From Trueperaceae bacterium (GTDB lineage: Bacteria > Deinococcota > Deinococci > Deinococcales > Trueperaceae): a DNA stretch of 33,424 nt. Positions within the stretch are counted from its first letter, which is position 1; each line of letters opens with the position of its first letter. The stretch covers positions 1 through 33,424 of the forward strand of contig PXAU01000113.1 of assembly GCA_003567075.1 (NCBI GenBank). Reading direction: 5' to 3'. This document shows positions 9,467 through 18,141 of this stretch, piece after piece. The position numbers and the translations under genes were made by a program. Below the pieces are notes generated by a model that was not told where the DNA came from, did no database searches, and saw only the letters and a list, made by a program, of their open reading frames with translations.

Positions 9467-11665
9467 ATGGCGCTCCCATCAGCAACGGCGGTGGTCCCTG
9501 ACCAGGCCGAGGCATGCCCGCTCGGCGAGGCGCGGGTCTGGCCCGGTCGACCCTACCCGTTGGGCGCCACCTGGGACGGGCGCGGCGTCAACCTCGCCGT
9601 CTACTCGGAGCACGCCACGCGGATCGAATGGCTGCTCTTCGACGGCGCCTACGACCCGTCCCCGAGCCGCAGCGTGATCCTGCCCGAGCACACCGGCCCG
9701 GTCTGGCACGGCTACCTGCCCGACCTGGGGCCGTCGCAGTTGTACGGCCTGCGGGTGCACGGGCCCTGGGACCCGTCCGCCGGCCATCGCTTCAACCCCG
9801 CCAAGGTCCTGCTCGATCCCTACGCGCGCGCCATCGGCCGGCCGCTGCGCTGGCACGAGAGCCTGATGGGCAGCCAGCGTCGCGGCGCCGAGGAGCTCCC
9901 GTGCGAGCGCGATTCGTCCCCCTACGCGGCCTTGGGCGCCGTGGTGGACGACCGCTTCGACTGGCAGGCCGTGGCCGCGCCACGCGTACCGTGGGAAGAG
10001 ACGATCATCTACGAGACGCACGTGCGCGGCATCACCATGCGGCACCCGGAGGTGCCCGAGGAGTTCCGCGGCACGTACCTCGGCTTGGCCAGCGAGCCCG
10101 TGCTCGCGCACCTGCGGCGCCTCGGCATCACCACCGTGCAGCTGCAGCCCGTGCAGTCGATCGCCGAGGAGCGGCGCCTGATCGACCTCGGCCTTACCAA
10201 CTACTGGGGTTACAACACGCTCAACTACTTCGCGCCCGAACCGCGCTACTCCAGCAACGGCCCGGTGAGCGCGGTCGACGACTTCAAGACGATGGTGCGC
10301 GAGCTGCACCGCGCCGGCTTCGAGGTCATCATCGACGTCGTCTACAACCACACCGGCGAGGGCAACCACACGGGCCCTACGCTCTCGCTGCGGGGCATCG
10401 ACAACCGCGCGTACTACAAGCTGCAACCGCACGACCCGCGCTTCTACATCGACTACACCGGCACGGGCAACACGCTCGACCCCGGCAACCCGTACGTGCT
10501 GCAGCTGATCACCGACAGCCTGCGCTACTGGGTGAGCGAGATGCACGTCGACGGCTTCCGTTTCGACCTGGCGTCGGCGCTGGCGCGCGAGTTCTACGAC
10601 GTCAACATGCTCTCGGCCTTCTTCAAGGTGATCCAACAGGACCCCGTTCTCTCGCGCGTGAAGCTGATCGCCGAGCCCTGGGACGTGGGTCCCGGCGGCT
10701 ACCAGGTGGGCGGCTTCCCCTGGACCTGGACCGAGTGGAACGGCAAGTACCGCGACACGGTGCGCTCCTTCTGGCGTGGCGATCGGGGGCGCCTGGCGGA
10801 GTTCGCCACGCGCCTCACCGGCTCGTCCGACCTCTACGCCCACAACGGTCGCAGGCCCTGGGCCTCGATCAACTTCGTCACCGCTCACGACGGCTTCACG
10901 CTCGAGGACCTGGTCAGCTACGAGCACAAGCACAACCGCGCGAACGGCGAGGGCGGACGCGACGGACACGATCACAACCTCTCCAGCAACGCCGGCGTGG
11001 AGGGCCCCAGCGACGACCCCGACGTGCGCCTGCGGCGCGCCAAGCGCAAGCGCGGGCTGTGGACCACGCTGCTGCTGTCGCAGGGCATCCCGATGGTCCT
11101 GGGCGGCGACGAGTTGTCGCGGACGCAGCGCGGCAACAACAACGCCTACTGCCACGACAGCGAGCTCACCTGGTACGACTGGGCGTTGGACGACGACGCA
11201 GAGGCCTTTCTACGCTTCGTGAGGGACGTCGTGGCCTTGCGGCGCGCCCACCCGGTGTTCCGGCGCCGTAACTTCCTGACGGGCACCGGCGTGGGGACCT
11301 GCCGCGATGTGACCTGGTTCCATCCTGACGGGCGCGAGCTGCGTGACGGCGACTGGCACGACGAGCAGGCCTCTGCCTTGGCGATGCGATTGTGCGGTGA
11401 GTGCTTGCGCGAGGTCGACGAGCGCGGCGTGCCCGTGCGCGACGACTCTTTCCTGCTGCTGGTGGCGGGGCGCGAGGGTCGCACCTTCAGCCTGCCGGCG
11501 GCCGTGCATACCGACGGTTGGCGCGTGTGCGTGGACACCGACGCCGGCAGCGTGCACCCACGCGGACGCGGGCCGCTGCTGAAGGGTGGGGCGCGCGTGC
11601 GCGTGCCCGAGAACGCGCTGGTAATGCTCATCGGTTCGGACGCAGCCATCGAGCGGCTCTCCTGA
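9467..11665 (+). CDS. glgX: Glycogen debranching enzyme GlgX (isoamylase-type GH13)
   Basis: Cleaves alpha-1,6 branches of limit-digested glycogen in the cytoplasm. The 732 residues begin with a CBM48-like domain (PYPLGATWDGRGVNLAVYSEHA) and continue into a GH13 barrel. The four conserved regions are visible: DVVYNHT (Asp290), GFRFDLASAL with nucleophile Asp367, IAEPWDVG with acid/base Glu403, and NFVTAHDGFTL with Asp475. GNHTGPTLSLRGIDNRAYYKL and GGDELSRTQRGNNNAYCHDSE-type segments (shown in part) are typical of isoamylase/GlgX. I chose ATG 9467 over GTG 9443 because a TACACT box lies in between. The DUF21 gene starts 13 nt downstream, suggesting cotranscription. An isoamylase of the same subfamily (TreX-like) cannot be excluded. 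Confidence 0.92.
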   Translation: MALPSATAVVPDQAEACPLGEARVWPGRPYPLGATWDGRGVNLAVYSEHATRIEWLLFDGAYDPSPSRSVILPEHTGPVWHGYLPDLGPSQLYGLRVHGPWDPSAGHRFNPAKVLLDPYARAIGRPLRWHESLMGSQRRGAEELPCERDSSPYAALGAVVDDRFDWQAVAAPRVPWEETIIYETHVRGITMRHPEVPEEFRGTYLGLASEPVLAHLRRLGITTVQLQPVQSIAEERRLIDLGLTNYWGYNTLNYFAPEPRYSSNGPVSAVDDFKTMVRELHRAGFEVIIDVVYNHTGEGNHTGPTLSLRGIDNRAYYKLQPHDPRFYIDYTGTGNTLDPGNPYVLQLITDSLRYWVSEMHVDGFRFDLASALAREFYDVNMLSAFFKVIQQDPVLSRVKLIAEPWDVGPGGYQVGGFPWTWTEWNGKYRDTVRSFWRGDRGRLAEFATRLTGSSDLYAHNGRRPWASINFVTAHDGFTLEDLVSYEHKHNRANGEGGRDGHDHNLSSNAGVEGPSDDPDVRLRRAKRKRGLWTTLLLSQGIPMVLGGDELSRTQRGNNNAYCHDSELTWYDWALDDDAEAFLRFVRDVVALRRAHPVFRRRNFLTGTGVGTCRDVTWFHPDGRELRDGDWHDEQASALAMRLCGECLREVDERGVPVRDDSFLLLVAGREGRTFSLPAAVHTDGWRVCVDTDAGSVHPRGRGPLLKGGARVRVPENALVMLIGSDAAIERLS

Positions 11666-11678
11666 GCGCCTGCGGCCC

Positions 11679-12758
11679 ATGATCGGCGCCACCGTCCTCA
11701 CGTGGCTCGGCATGCTGGTCTGCCTCTCGCAGTCGGCCTTGCTCTCGGGCCTCAACCTGGGGCTCTTCTCGCTCAGCAGGCTGGAGCTGCAGGTGGAGGC
11801 CAAGAAGGGCGACATGCGTGCGGTTCGTGTGCTGCGGCTGCGCGACGACGCCAACTTCAGCCTGGTCACCATCCTCTGGGGCAACGTCGGGGTGAACGTG
11901 CTGCTCGCGCTGCTCTCGGGGTCGGTGCTCACGGGCGTGGCGGCCTTCCTGTTCTCGACCGTCGTCATCACGGTCTTCGCGGAGATCGGGCCGCAGGCCT
12001 ACTTCACCCGCAACGCGCTGCCGCTGGCCGCGCGCCTCACGCCGCTGCTGCGCGTGTACCAGGTGCTGCTCTACCCGGTGGCGCGGCCCTCGGCCATGGT
12101 GCTCGACGCCTGGCTGGGCGGCGAGGAGATCCGCTTCTACCGTGAACGCGACCTGCGACGGCTCATCCGCCTGCACATGGAGGCCGAGGGCAGTGACATC
12201 AGCGCGGTCGAGGGACAGGGCGCGCTCAACTTCCTCGACATCGACGACGTGCCGCTCGAGGACGAGGGCGAGCCGATCGATCCGGAGAGCGTGCTGCGGC
12301 TCCCGTTCGAGGGCGAGCGACCGCGCTTCCCGGCCATCGAGGCCAGCGCCGACGATCCCTTCCTGCGCGCGGTCGACCGCTCCGGCAAGAGCTGGGCGGT
12401 GATCGTCGACGCTGCAGGCGCCCCACGGCTGGTGCTGGGGACGCACGACTTCCTGCGCGAGGCGCTGTTCGCACCCGAGCGCTTCAACCCCTACCGGCAC
12501 TGCCACCGGCCGATCGTGATCGCCGAGGGGCGCACCCTGCTGGGTGACCTGATCCGGCGTTTCGTGGTGCGTTCGGGCCCCGCCGGCGACGACATCGTCG
12601 AGAACGACGTGGTGCTCCTGTGGGGCGAGCGGCCGCGCGTGGTGACGGGCACCGACATCCTGGGGCGGTTGCTGCGGGGCATCGCCAGGCCGCTGCCGCT
12701 GCCGCCAACCGAGGCGGTCGGTCCCGACGACATCGTCGAGCCACCCCCGGAGCGTTGA
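11679..12758 (+). CDS. DUF21/CNNM-domain membrane protein with degenerate CBS pair
   Basis: CNNM/CorC-like membrane protein of 359 residues. Family members are implicated in Mg2+/Co2+ transport, but the substrate here is unknown. The N-terminal ~140 residues hold several hydrophobic segments, with a family-like pattern of a small-residue helix followed by LSRLELQVEAKKGDMRA. An acidic/basic linker (RFYRERDLRRLIRLHMEAEG...GALNFLDIDDVPLED) is the hallmark of the family just before the CBS pair. The CBS region (about 205-335) is divergent; only patches such as GTHDFLREALF and VVTGTDILGRLLRGI look CBS-like. It starts 13 nt after glgX and ends facing the convergent lipoprotein gene. The family assignment is good; the function is not known. 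Confidence 0.75.
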   Translation: MIGATVLTWLGMLVCLSQSALLSGLNLGLFSLSRLELQVEAKKGDMRAVRVLRLRDDANFSLVTILWGNVGVNVLLALLSGSVLTGVAAFLFSTVVITVFAEIGPQAYFTRNALPLAARLTPLLRVYQVLLYPVARPSAMVLDAWLGGEEIRFYRERDLRRLIRLHMEAEGSDISAVEGQGALNFLDIDDVPLEDEGEPIDPESVLRLPFEGERPRFPAIEASADDPFLRAVDRSGKSWAVIVDAAGAPRLVLGTHDFLREALFAPERFNPYRHCHRPIVIAEGRTLLGDLIRRFVVRSGPAGDDIVENDVVLLWGERPRVVTGTDILGRLLRGIARPLPLPPTEAVGPDDIVEPPPER

Positions 12759-12797
12759 GCCTGCGCGGCGACGAATGCCCCTCCGCCAGCACCCGGG

Positions 12798-13667
12798 TCA
12801 GCGCAGCGCGGTCTCGTCCCAGCCGTCGAGGAAGGCGTGCCAGCCGGTCTCGGCCTCGGCCAGGCGCAGCTCGAGATGGCGCTCGAAGGCGGCCAGGACC
12901 GCGCCTGTGCTCGCTGCGGCGTTCGCCTCGTCGAAGAACGCCCGCAGCGCCGCGATCCTGGCCGGGTCGCCGTGGCCCGGGCCGAGCAGGTAGGCGGTGA
13001 ACGAGCCCGCAGCGGGGTAGCTCACGTCGAGCGGCAGCGCGTCGAAGGCGCGGTTGCCGTGGACCAGCGGCTCCAACTCCGGTAGCGTCCCGTCGCGCTG
13101 CGCGTCCTGCGCCCAGGCGTGGACGCTGCGACCGCTCCAGACACCGATGGTGCGCGGTAGCTCGCGCTCCTCGACGACCTCGGGCGGGAAGTAGACCTCG
13201 GGCCAGGTGTAGAACATGGCGATGCCCTCGAGCCAGAAGTTGGCCAGGCGCAAGGGCCGCCCCGTGGGCGCCGTGAGGATGTGCGCGACCTCGTGGGCGT
13301 CGGCAGCGTGGATGCTCACCACGGCGTCGAGATCGGTGAGGGCGCGCCCGTTGGTGTCCCAGCCGGTGTGCTCACGCAAACTGTCGCGGTCCTCGAAGCG
13401 GTAGTAGCGGATGGTCTCCGGCACGCGCCAGTGCGCGCCAACCTGGCCCAGGAAGGTCTCGAGGCGCGCGACCGCAGCGCCGGCCTCGGGGTCGTGCGCT
13501 GCGCCCCGCAACTCCAGGTAGTCGATGTGCGACCCGCGCGCGGTGCGCTCCCACTCGCCCGACGGGAGGCGCTGCGGCGACGGCGCGCAGGCGGCGGCGA
13601 GGAGCAGCAGAAGCGCCATGGATACGAACGAGCGCCAACCGAACATCGTCAACAGCGAACCGGGCAT
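12798..13667 (-). CDS. Putative lipoprotein with gluzincin-type HExxH metallopeptidase motif
   Basis: A 289-residue exported protein with no family I recognise by name. A hydrophobic signal (about residues 14-26, VSMALLLLLAAA) ends at Cys27 in a loose lipobox (AAAC). The mature part contains HEVAH (125-129) and, 18 residues later, Glu147 in FWLEGIAMF. This matches the HExxH...E zinc-binding layout of gluzincins (peptidase MA/M1-like, which have WLNEGFA). I therefore infer a cell-envelope zinc peptidase or a relative. ATG 13667 is chosen because AAGGAG lies 10 nt before it; ATG 13646 and 13619 are weaker alternatives. It is divergent from the diguanylate cyclase and convergent with the DUF21 gene, with 39 nt between stops. 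Confidence 0.7.
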   Translation of the reverse strand: MPGSLLTMFGWRSFVSMALLLLLAAACAPSPQRLPSGEWERTARGSHIDYLELRGAAHDPEAGAAVARLETFLGQVGAHWRVPETIRYYRFEDRDSLREHTGWDTNGRALTDLDAVVSIHAADAHEVAHILTAPTGRPLRLANFWLEGIAMFYTWPEVYFPPEVVEERELPRTIGVWSGRSVHAWAQDAQRDGTLPELEPLVHGNRAFDALPLDVSYPAAGSFTAYLLGPGHGDPARIAALRAFFDEANAAASTGAVLAAFERHLELRLAEAETGWHAFLDGWDETALR

Positions 13668-13851
13668 GTCGTACACGCTCCTTGCACGCCAGCTCTGGAC
13701 GGGATCGAAACGTCCGAGGAACGCAAGAGATGGGCCTGGCGCCGCGTTCGCCGAGTCTGCGTCGCGAAGTCGCTCGGGCCGCACCCCTGTATGCTCGGAG
13801 CATACCCGTTCGGAGCGAACCGGCTGGTTCCCGAGGGGAGGGGCGTGGACC
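13668..13851. promoter_or_regulatory. Divergent regulatory region with a perfect 17-bp palindrome
   Basis: GTATGCTC-G-GAGCATAC (13789-13805) is a perfect inverted repeat, and it contains TATGCT on both strands, a possible -10 box in each direction. A second inverted repeat, GTTCG-GAG-CGAAC (13808-13820), lies next to it, and the two share a CGGAGC core. The pair sits between the lipoprotein start and the diguanylate cyclase ribosome site (GAGGGGAGGGG, 13832-13842). This looks like an operator overlapping the promoter(s); the regulator is unknown. Confidence 0.55.
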
Positions 13852-15204
13852 GTGCGATTCACTCGGCGAGTGTTTCATGACTTGGCGATCTGGATGGTCG
13901 TGTTGGGCCTTGGTATCGGTGTCGTGTTCCCGTTCTTCGTGGAGCGGCTCGGTGTCCCAGCCTCGATCGCGTTCACGCCAGCGTTCGTCACGGCATGCTT
14001 GGTCGCCGGCGCACTGGCGGGCGGTCTCAACTACGCCCTGGCGCGCTTGATCGTCGGTCAGCGGTTGCGGGCACTCGCCAGCGGCATGCGGCGCGTCGAG
14101 GGCACGCTCGGCGCGATGACGACCCAGATCGAGACCGCGCGCATGACGCCCGACACGTTTCGCATCGACGTCGACTCCGAGGACGAGATCGGGGACAGCG
14201 CGAGGGCCTTCAACCGCTTGGTCGATGCGCTGGCCGTGGCGACGCAGACCCAGTTTGCGGCGCGCTCGTTCGCCGAGATGCTGACCAGTGAGTTGGCCAT
14301 CGATGGGCTCGCCCGCAACGCGCTCGAGCAGTTGCTCGAGCACACCGGCGCGACCGCTGGAGCGATCGTCTACGACGCGGACGGTCAACTGGAGGTCGCA
14401 GCAGCGCAGGGGATTCGCGACGCCAACGGGTTGGTGTCGAGCGAACCCGTTCGCGAGGTGATGCGGAGCGGTCGAACGCGCTTCGCGGGTATCCCTCGCG
14501 ATGTGCAGGTCGACGCCGTCGTCGTGGACTTCCGGCCTCGAGTCGTGGCCGTGCTGCCGATCTCGCACAAGGGCGTGCCGGTCGGAGCGGTGGTCCTGGC
14601 CGCCGAGCAGGACTTCGAGGCCGACCATAGGACGCGCCTCGAGCTGTTCCTGCACGGGCTCGGCTTGGCCCTGAACAACGCTCTCGCTCACGATCGTCTG
14701 CAGACCTTGGCAGCGCTCGACCCGTTGACCGGTGCCTACAATCGGCGCTTCGGCCTGCTGCGCCTGCACGAGGAGTTCGGTCGGGCAGTGCGGGCGAGCA
14801 CACCACTGGGGGTGGTGATGCTGGACGTCGATCACTTCAAGGCAGTGAACGACACGCACGGGCACGTCGTCGGTGACCGGGTCCTGCGCTCGATCGCCGC
14901 GCTCACTCGTTCCGCGTTACGCGAGGGTGACGTGCTCATGCGCTACGGGGGCGAGGAGTTCCTGGCGGTGCTGCCCGCCGCATCGAGCGACGACGTGCGC
15001 GGCGTCGGGGAGCGCATCCGACGCCTGGTCGAGGACAGTGCCGTCATGGAGGGTGAGGTCGCCGTGCGTGTGACGGTCAGCGTCGGTGGCGTGGCGTACC
15101 CGAACCGCTCCGTCGAACATGAAGAAGGCTTGGTCGAGCTTGCAGACGGTGCGTTGTACCGAGCCAAGGAGAGTGGCCGCAATCGTGTCGAGATCGCCCG
15201 CTGA
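13852..15204 (+). CDS. Membrane diguanylate cyclase with HAMP, GAF and GGDEF domains
   Basis: Makes cyclic di-GMP from two GTP. The 450 residues hold two membrane helices (about 11-30 and 41-66), a HAMP-like segment (about 62-120, SEDEIGDSARAFNRLVDAL), a GAF domain (about 130-275) and a C-terminal GGDEF domain (about 285-450) starting with the usual DPLTGAYNRR. The active site is GGEEF (366-370). The product-inhibition I-site RxxD is present as REGD (357-360), exactly five residues before it, so the cyclase should be active and feedback-inhibited. GTG 13852 is the start: GAGGGGAGGGG precedes it and the upstream frame is uninformative. With almost no loop between the two helices, sensing is probably by GAF or within the membrane. 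The amphi-Trp gene follows 33 nt later. Confidence 0.92.
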   Translation: MRFTRRVFHDLAIWMVVLGLGIGVVFPFFVERLGVPASIAFTPAFVTACLVAGALAGGLNYALARLIVGQRLRALASGMRRVEGTLGAMTTQIETARMTPDTFRIDVDSEDEIGDSARAFNRLVDALAVATQTQFAARSFAEMLTSELAIDGLARNALEQLLEHTGATAGAIVYDADGQLEVAAAQGIRDANGLVSSEPVREVMRSGRTRFAGIPRDVQVDAVVVDFRPRVVAVLPISHKGVPVGAVVLAAEQDFEADHRTRLELFLHGLGLALNNALAHDRLQTLAALDPLTGAYNRRFGLLRLHEEFGRAVRASTPLGVVMLDVDHFKAVNDTHGHVVGDRVLRSIAALTRSALREGDVLMRYGGEEFLAVLPAASSDDVRGVGERIRRLVEDSAVMEGEVAVRVTVSVGGVAYPNRSVEHEEGLVELADGALYRAKESGRNRVEIAR

Positions 15205-15237
15205 GCGTCCCGTCACGAGCGGTGTTGGAGGTGCACG

Positions 15238-15510
15238 ATGGGCAAGGAGACGCGTCTGTTCAAGAGCGAGGAGCGCATGGCGCGCGCTGCCGCGGCAGCG
15301 TTCTTGCGCGAGTTGGCCGACAAGGTCGAGGGCGGCGAGGTGGTGCTGCGGCAAGGTGCCGAGGAGCTGACCCTGACGTTGCCCGAGAGCCTGGTGCTGG
15401 AGGTGCAGGCCGAGGACGAGGACAAGGGCACGCGCGGCATCGAGCACAGCCTCGAGGTCGAGCTGGCGTGGTTCGACGGCGAGCAGGGCGGACCGCTGGA
15501 GCTCGGTTGA
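15238..15510 (+). CDS. Amphi-Trp domain-containing small protein
   Basis: A 90-residue protein matching the amphi-Trp domain pattern: a charged N-terminus (ETRLFKSEERM), an amphipathic helix (AAAAFLRELADKVEGGEV) and short strands (LRQGAEELTLTLPESLVLEVQAE), ending in a strand with a single Trp (VELAWFDG). Family members are small, soluble and of unknown role. TTGGAGG precedes ATG 15238 by 7 nt. It lies 33 nt after the diguanylate cyclase on the same strand and is probably cotranscribed with it. A strong hairpin follows the stop. Confidence 0.75.
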   Translation: MGKETRLFKSEERMARAAAAAFLRELADKVEGGEVVLRQGAEELTLTLPESLVLEVQAEDEDKGTRGIEHSLEVELAWFDGEQGGPLELG

Positions 15511-15517
15511 GCGAAGG

Positions 15518-15551
15518 GCGGCGCCGCGAGGGTTCGGTGGCGCGGCGCCGC
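15518..15551. terminator. Hairpin between convergent amphi-Trp gene and secreted-protein operon
   Basis: CGGCGCCGCG (15519-15528) pairs perfectly with CGCGGCGCCG (15541-15550), and a G-C pair extends the stem at 15518/15551. The loop is 12 nt. It lies between two convergent stop codons. As at 4394-4426 there is no T-tract. Confidence 0.65.
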
Positions 15552-15617
15552 TCGGATCGTGCTGCGCGCCGCCGCCATGCGCTCAGGCGCTGGCGGACGC
15601 CGTGCGGCACCGGACCG

Positions 15618-18131
15618 TCAGCGTGGGCCGCCCACGAGCCGTAGTTCGAGCACGTGTTGCGACTCGCCCAGTTGCTGGACCCTGGTCGTCGACACGAGCA
15701 ATCCCGTGCGGACGTCGTAGACGTAGTCGTTGCGATGTAGCGGGCCCGCCTCGCTGATCGTGACGACGTCGGCGCTGGTTGCGGCCACGCTGGTCGTGTA
15801 GCCGGTGATGTCGCAGTGGTCGATTCGCTGACCCTGCGTGAGGCGCGCCAGCGCCTGCGGAGCGACCCACAGCCCGCCGATGCTGGCAGGGCCGTGGCTG
15901 GTCACGTGCTGCTCGATGCCGACCGGTTGCTGCTCGAACGAGTAGAGCAACGAGTCGGTCCGAACCTGCAACCAGTCCCGGCCGCGGTGACCCACCTGCA
16001 CGTGCTGGTGGACCGGCAACGGGAAGGTAGGCGAGCCTGGGACGACCACGGTGAGCGTGCCCTCGTAGTCGATCTCGCGAACCTGCGTCACCCACTCGGG
16101 CGTCGGCGCGTCGCGCCAGGGGACGTCCACTTGCTGGATGTCGCGGATCCAGCCGTTCGTCAGCTGCGTGGAACCGCGTCCCGGCCCGCTCACCTCACTC
16201 GAGTACGGGGTGAGGATGTCGGGCCCGACCGTGTGGCTGCCGAAGTAGAGCAGGAGCCCCGAGTCGAGATCGTAGACGTAGGCGGTGAAGCCGGCGGCGG
16301 TGGTGGTGTGGATCCGTATCGCGTCGAAGACGAGCTCGCCGAGCTGGTAGGGCATGCGCAGCACGCGTGTGCCGTCCTGGTCCATGTCGGGGAGTGCGGT
16401 GAGCACATGCGGGTGGACCCAGAAGTCGCCGGCGCAGCCGGCGTGCGACACGGTGCCGGCTTCGGCGGTGTACACCGTTCGCCCCGTCGTGCCGTCGATG
16501 AGGTAGGATCGTTGGGTCAACTGGACAGTCCGTTCGTCGAGGTAGCCGACGTGGAGCACCTCGAAGCTCTCGCCTCCTGCGCCGGGGATCTCGTGTTCCG
16601 AGTAACGCTCGCCGGTTTCTCGGTTGATCCAATGACCGTTGTCGTCCTGCACGAGCTGTCCCCGCTCGCCGGGGATGCTCGCCGCGGCGGCGTAGTACAC
16701 CAGCCGTGTGCCGAGTTCGATCACCGGCGGGGGGCCGGCCGTGGCTGCGGCCGGCATCAGCGGCAGCAACAGACAGGTGTCGGGTACCTCGGCCGCGATC
16801 GGGCTGGGTGCCGGGCTCGGCGTGGGCGGTCTGCTTCCTTCGGCCGGTGCGTGGACCGTGAGCAGGTACGTGGCCGTCTGCCCAGGGCCTAGCCAGTTGA
16901 CGACGTCGACGTACCAACGCCCTGCCGCCGGCGCTTCGATCACGGTCGTCTTCTGCCTCGCGTCGCTGGTGTCGAACGCGTCCCAGTCGCCGCCCTGCTC
17001 GTGCGGTGCGTAGCTTTGGATGTCCGAGCCGAACTTCACCGCCAGGTCGAGGTAGGCGTCGGCCTCGAGTTCCAGCACCAATCGGCTCGCACCGGCGGGC
17101 ACGTCGATGAGGTAGGTGTGGTAGACCGCCGCGTTGGCCGCGTCGGTCGTGCCGGCCGCGCCGTCGAGGCGGCCGCGGGCGCTGCCGCCGAGCGGGAGCG
17201 TGCCGACGGTGCCGGCGTGCGTGAAGGGCGCCTCGAACCGGTCCGGTCCAGGCGGCGCGGGCGTCGAGCGCTCGCAGGAGCCTGGCACCAGGGGGTTGCA
17301 CGGATCTGGCTCGGGCGCGGCGCCGTGACGGGTGAGCACGAAGCTGGTGCCGCCGGTGACGAACGTGAGCACGTCGCGCTCGAGGGTAGCGCTGAAATCG
17401 AAGCGGTGCCCAGCGCTCTCGAACGAGCCCGCCAGGCCCTGCGGTGTCACCTGCGCGGTGACCGGGTAGCGCGCCTCGCCGTGCTGCAGGGTGCCCACGT
17501 AATGGACGCCGGGAATGGCGGCTTCGAGGGCGAGCGTCATCTGGTCGCCGACGAAGACGCCGGCGAAGCTCGTCGTGGCCGGGCCGGGCGGCGTCGGTCG
17601 GGGCGCTGCCACGTCGGTGAGGGTGAACGATGCCAGCACCTGGTCGAAGAGCGCCGCGTAGCTGGCCAGGTGTTCCTCGAGTGCCTCGAGGAAGAGCACG
17701 TACCCGCGCTGCCCGTGCAGCACGAACACCAGCCGGTAGGCGATCCGTTGCCCCTGGATGGTGCCGCGGATGTCGACGATGGCCGCCGGTAGGCCCGTGA
17801 TCGAGGCGCCCGAGCGCGACACGATCTGCAGGTCGGGTACGGAGGCTCGGAAGGCATCCAGAACCTCGTCGATGCCCTGCTCGAGGGTGCCGGTATAGGC
17901 CTCCTCGATGGCGATCTCGATGGCGGCACGCCCGAACTCCGGGCTCCCCTGCGGCGGCTGGACGTTCAGGTAGTCGTGTTCGGGCGAGGTGGAGGTCACC
18001 CAACCGCTCGGTACGCCGATGGTGTACGCCATCGGCTGGTTGACGTAGGTCTCGAGCGTGTGCTGGGCGCTCGCGAGCGTGGAGGCGAGGCTCAGCAGCA
18101 GGATCGTCAGCGTAGTGGGACGGACGCGCAT
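15618..18131 (-). CDS. Large secreted multidomain protein with PPC-type beta domain
   Basis: An 837-residue exported protein with a Sec signal peptide (hydrophobic 8-20, likely cleavage after ASA-22). Residues about 24-150 (YTIGVPSGWV... ending in VLASFTL) resemble PsbP/DUF1795-type domains found in secreted proteins. Residues about 165-265 form a small beta domain (FAGVFVGDQMTLAL...GSFESAGHRFDFSATL), and about 305-430 resemble a bacterial pre-peptidase C-terminal domain (HTYLIDVPAGASRLVLELEA...GRWYVDVVNW). A Pro-rich linker follows, and the last ~370 residues are a beta-rich region I do not recognise. No protease or glycosidase catalytic motif is visible. It is the second gene of an operon, 10 nt after the LamG-like gene. 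ATG 18131 is chosen because it begins the signal peptide; the frame is open to 18248. Confidence 0.75.
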   Translation of the reverse strand: MRVRPTTLTILLLSLASTLASAQHTLETYVNQPMAYTIGVPSGWVTSTSPEHDYLNVQPPQGSPEFGRAAIEIAIEEAYTGTLEQGIDEVLDAFRASVPDLQIVSRSGASITGLPAAIVDIRGTIQGQRIAYRLVFVLHGQRGYVLFLEALEEHLASYAALFDQVLASFTLTDVAAPRPTPPGPATTSFAGVFVGDQMTLALEAAIPGVHYVGTLQHGEARYPVTAQVTPQGLAGSFESAGHRFDFSATLERDVLTFVTGGTSFVLTRHGAAPEPDPCNPLVPGSCERSTPAPPGPDRFEAPFTHAGTVGTLPLGGSARGRLDGAAGTTDAANAAVYHTYLIDVPAGASRLVLELEADAYLDLAVKFGSDIQSYAPHEQGGDWDAFDTSDARQKTTVIEAPAAGRWYVDVVNWLGPGQTATYLLTVHAPAEGSRPPTPSPAPSPIAAEVPDTCLLLPLMPAAATAGPPPVIELGTRLVYYAAAASIPGERGQLVQDDNGHWINRETGERYSEHEIPGAGGESFEVLHVGYLDERTVQLTQRSYLIDGTTGRTVYTAEAGTVSHAGCAGDFWVHPHVLTALPDMDQDGTRVLRMPYQLGELVFDAIRIHTTTAAGFTAYVYDLDSGLLLYFGSHTVGPDILTPYSSEVSGPGRGSTQLTNGWIRDIQQVDVPWRDAPTPEWVTQVREIDYEGTLTVVVPGSPTFPLPVHQHVQVGHRGRDWLQVRTDSLLYSFEQQPVGIEQHVTSHGPASIGGLWVAPQALARLTQGQRIDHCDITGYTTSVAATSADVVTISEAGPLHRNDYVYDVRTGLLVSTTRVQQLGESQHVLELRLVGGPR

Positions 18132-18141
18132 GGGGCCTCCC

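Noticed and set aside
9479..11155. 558-codon minus-strand and 585-codon plus-strand alternative frames over glgX
   Set aside because: GlgX contains all four GH13 motifs in the chosen frame; the others are compositional shadows.
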